64,000 nt of DNA from Peribacillus asahii (GTDB lineage Bacteria > Bacillota > Bacilli > Bacillales > DSM-1321). Under the pieces are notes generated by a model. The model saw only the letters and a program-made list of their open reading frames with translations, made no database searches and was not told where the DNA came from. The translations under genes and the position numbers were made by a program. Below are positions 61,940 through 64,000 of this stretch, in pieces. The DNA lies in contig NZ_QWVS01000008.1 in the NCBI RefSeq assembly GCF_003570725.1, positions 18,079 to 82,078 of the forward strand. The letters run 5' to 3'. The first letter of the stretch is position 1, and each line of letters opens with the position of its first letter.

Positions 61940-64000
61940 TTATACTTTTTCCACTGGGGCAAATTTGGCAAGCAAACGCTTTATACCCGTCGGACTCGGA
62001 AAGGCGATATCCAGCTCTTTTCCTTCTCCTTCTCCCTTCACACTAACAACCGTGCCAACTCCCCACTTTTTATGGGACGCTTTATCACCGACTGCCCAAT
62101 CAATTCCCTCTCCTCCTGTCGCAGATGGAGTTGAAACTGCACGCCCAAATGAAGCTGGTGCTTTTCTCGGTGCCGTTGCTGACATTCTTGCTGTTGAACT
62201 AAAAGATTTTTTACTTTTAGGAGCTGGTTTTAAATCTTCCAATAGCTCTGCTGGAATTTCACTAACAAAACGAGAAACGGGATTCATATTCGTCCGGCCA
62301 AATAATGTCCGCATTTGAGCATTCGTAATAAATAGTTGCTCCTCAGCACGAGTGACGCCAACATACGCCAAGCGCCGCTCTTCTTCCATTTCTTGCTCAT
62401 CTGTCAATGAACGGCTATGCGGGAAAACACCTTCTTCTAGGCCTATTAAAAAGACAATAGGAAATTCAAGACCTTTTGCAGAGTGTAGTGTCATAAGCGT
62501 TACTTGATCTTGTTCTTCAACTTTTTGTTCATCTAGTTGATCGATATCTGCTACTAACGCTAAGTCTGTCAAAAAGCCGATAAGCGACTTGTCTTCATTA
62601 TTATCTTCAAATGCTTTTGTTACCGACAAAAATTCATCGATATTTTCTAAACGACTCTGCGCTTCGATTGTATTTTCTATTTGAAGCATATCACGATAAC
62701 CTGTCTTATCAAGCACTTCTTCTACAAGCTCTGTAACAGACAAATATTCTTGCTGATTCGTATAGTTTCTAATTAAATTAGCAAATTCACGTGCCGCTTT
62801 TGTTGCTTTGGCACTTATACCAATCATCTCTACAGACTCAAGAGCTTGATAGATGGAAAGATCGTACTGCCGCGCATAATCCGCAATCTTATCCATTGAA
62901 GTGGCCCCAATCCCGCGCTTCGGCACATTAATGATACGGCGTAAACTAATATCATCGTCTGGGTTTGAAATCAAACGTAAATAGGCCAGTAAATCCTTAA
63001 TCTCTTTACGATCATAGAATTTTGTCCCGCCAACAATGGTATAGTTCAGATTTGATTTTAGTAAAACTTCCTCCATTACCCGCGACTGGGCATTGGTACG
63101 GTATAAAATCGCAATATCAGATAATGTTTTTCCACTTCTTGTAAGATCATTGATTTTTCCAGCTACAAACTGTGCTTCTCCTTGCTCACTATCTGCACGA
63201 TAATAGAAAATTTTCTCGCCTTCCAAATTTTCTGTCCAAAGATTTTTTGGTTTACGGTTACGATTATTCTCAATCACCTTATTGGCAGCTTCCAAAATCC
63301 GTTTCGTTGAACGATAGTTTTGCTCTAAGAAAATCATCGTTGCATTCGGATAATCTTTTTCAAAAGATAAAATGTTCGCGATATCAGCGCCACGCCAGCG
63401 GTAGATGGATTGATCCGAATCTCCCACTACGCATAAATTACGAAAACGTGAAGCTAATAGCTTTACAAGCATGTATTGTGCGCGATTCGTGTCCTGATAC
63501 TCATCAACGTGAATATATTGAAATTTCCGCTGATAATATTCAAGCACTTCTGGAACACGTTGGAATAATTGAATGGTCATCATAATTAAATCGTCGAAGT
63601 CGAGGGCTTGATTTTTACGAAGTCGTTTTTGATATTCGGTATACACATCAGATACAGATTGCGTATAAAAATCAGCCGCTGTTTTCGCATATTCCTCCGG
63701 CGTAACCAGCTCATTTTTTGCGGAGCTGATGCTTCCTAAAATTGAGCGGTAATCATGTTTCTTAGGATCCATATTGCGATCTTTTAAAATTTGTTTAATT
63801 ACAGATTGCTGATCCGTTGTATCTAATATTGAAAAATTGCGGCTAAAGCCCATGCGATCGATATCTCGGCGTAAAATTCGAACACACATCGAGTGAAACG
63901 TTGAAATCCAAATATCATCAGACGTGCCCCCTAAAATGCTGCGAATTCGTTCTTTCATTTCGCGAGATAGTGATAGGTAAGAGCCATCCTCATCATTCAG
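61940..64000 (-). CDS. pcrA: ATP-dependent DNA helicase PcrA, N-terminus cut off by the window edge
   Basis: Superfamily 1A 3'-5' helicase for repair and rolling-circle plasmid replication. From Met at 63958 the frame gives 672 residues. Helicase motifs are present: [15 protein letters not shown] (Ia/Ib region), [13 protein letters not shown] (II), [16 protein letters not shown] (III), LEQNYRST (IV), [20 protein letters not shown] (V) and [16 protein letters not shown] (VI), with a C-terminal Tudor-like tail. Walker A (GAGSGKT) should lie ~40 residues further upstream. The frame stays open to base 64000, but the 13 codons before REMKERI do not match the expected ITFTNKAA segment (see findings). 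Confidence 0.9.
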   Translation of the reverse strand: MNDEDGSYLSLSREMKERIRSILGGTSDDIWISTFHSMCVRILRRDIDRMGFSRNFSILDTTDQQSVIKQILKDRNMDPKKHDYRSILGSISSAKNELVTPEEYAKTAADFYTQSVSDVYTEYQKRLRKNQALDFDDLIMMTIQLFQRVPEVLEYYQRKFQYIHVDEYQDTNRAQYMLVKLLASRFRNLCVVGDSDQSIYRWRGADIANILSFEKDYPNATMIFLEQNYRSTKRILEAANKVIENNRNRKPKNLWTENLEGEKIFYYRADSEQGEAQFVAGKINDLTRSGKTLSDIAILYRTNAQSRVMEEVLLKSNLNYTIVGGTKFYDRKEIKDLLAYLRLISNPDDDISLRRIINVPKRGIGATSMDKIADYARQYDLSIYQALESVEMIGISAKATKAAREFANLIRNYTNQQEYLSVTELVEEVLDKTGYRDMLQIENTIEAQSRLENIDEFLSVTKAFEDNNEDKSLIGFLTDLALVADIDQLDEQKVEEQDQVTLMTLHSAKGLEFPIVFLIGLEEGVFPHSRSLTDEQEMEEERRLAYVGVTRAEEQLFITNAQMRTLFGRTNMNPVSRFVSEIPAELLEDLKPAPKSKKSFSSTARMSATAPRKAPASFGRAVSTPSATGGEGIDWAVGDKASHKKWGVGTVVSVKGEGEGKELDIAFPSPTGIKRLLAKFAPVEKV

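Overview
The window is AT-rich chromosomal DNA from a member of the Bacillaceae (Bacillus or a close genus). Evidence: strong AGGAGG-type ribosome sites, a TnrA ortholog with matching TnrA boxes, CcpA cre-like sites, many U-tailed intrinsic terminators, and a right-hand backbone (pcrA-ligA-camS-gatCAB ... dgkB ... rlmCD) that follows the order known from Bacillus subtilis. I saw no rRNA or tRNA genes, CRISPR array or intact insertion sequence.

Layout. (1) 1-9.9 kb: a catabolic operon on the minus strand for a phenol-like substrate. It holds an HpaB/PheA1-type monooxygenase, its flavin reductase, catechol 2,3-dioxygenase and the oxalocrotonate branch of the meta-cleavage pathway (dehydrogenase, tautomerase, decarboxylase, hydratase, aldolase, acylating acetaldehyde dehydrogenase). 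Upstream is an unusual regulator that joins a DmpR/XylR-type phenol-sensing domain and V4R domain to a PucR/CdaR-type C-terminal HTH. cre-like sites lie before both the regulator and the monooxygenase. (2) 10-13 kb: peptidase T and a membrane diguanylate cyclase, convergent. (3) 13-17 kb: an NAD salvage cluster pncA-pncB-nadD-like, next to an NrtR-like Nudix regulator. Two nearly identical 24-bp dyads, one before pncA and one before the regulator, look like its operators. (4) 17-19.4 kb: a CaiB-type CoA transferase and a YczE-type membrane protein lying between two ~58-bp direct repeats.

(5) 19.4-33.3 kb: a nitrate/nitrite assimilation island. The operon nirB-nirD-nirC-cobA-sirB-trpD2-like makes nitrite reductase, its siroheme and a nitrite channel. 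tnrA is divergent to it, followed by a NarK/NasA transporter and a nasB-nasC nitrate reductase operon. Four TnrA boxes lie before nirB, tnrA, nasA and nasB; those before nirB and nasA sit at the canonical distance from a -10 element. (6) 33.4-39 kb: an apparent operon of glycerate kinase, DASS anion transporter, OmpR-type two-component system and a PepSY protein with a very acidic tail, with four tandem decamers in its promoter region. (7) 39-45.5 kb: an OPT oligopeptide transporter with a PqqD-like partner, an amino-acid permease, and a TetR/MFS drug-efflux pair whose transporter is frameshifted.

(8) 45.6-64 kb: conserved backbone (rlmCD, dgkB, gatCAB, camS, ligA, pcrA) interrupted by accessory genes: thiosulfate uptake (TsuA/TusA), an HrtBA-like ABC exporter divergent from a CarH/LitR-like B12-type MerR regulator, and a BdbC/BdbD disulfide pair. 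pcrA runs off the right end and its last ~40 nt do not look like pcrA. The best candidates for a little-described system are the chimeric phenol regulator, the NrtR operator pair, the self-contained glycerate/two-component/PepSY operon with decamer repeats, and several large unexplained palindromes.
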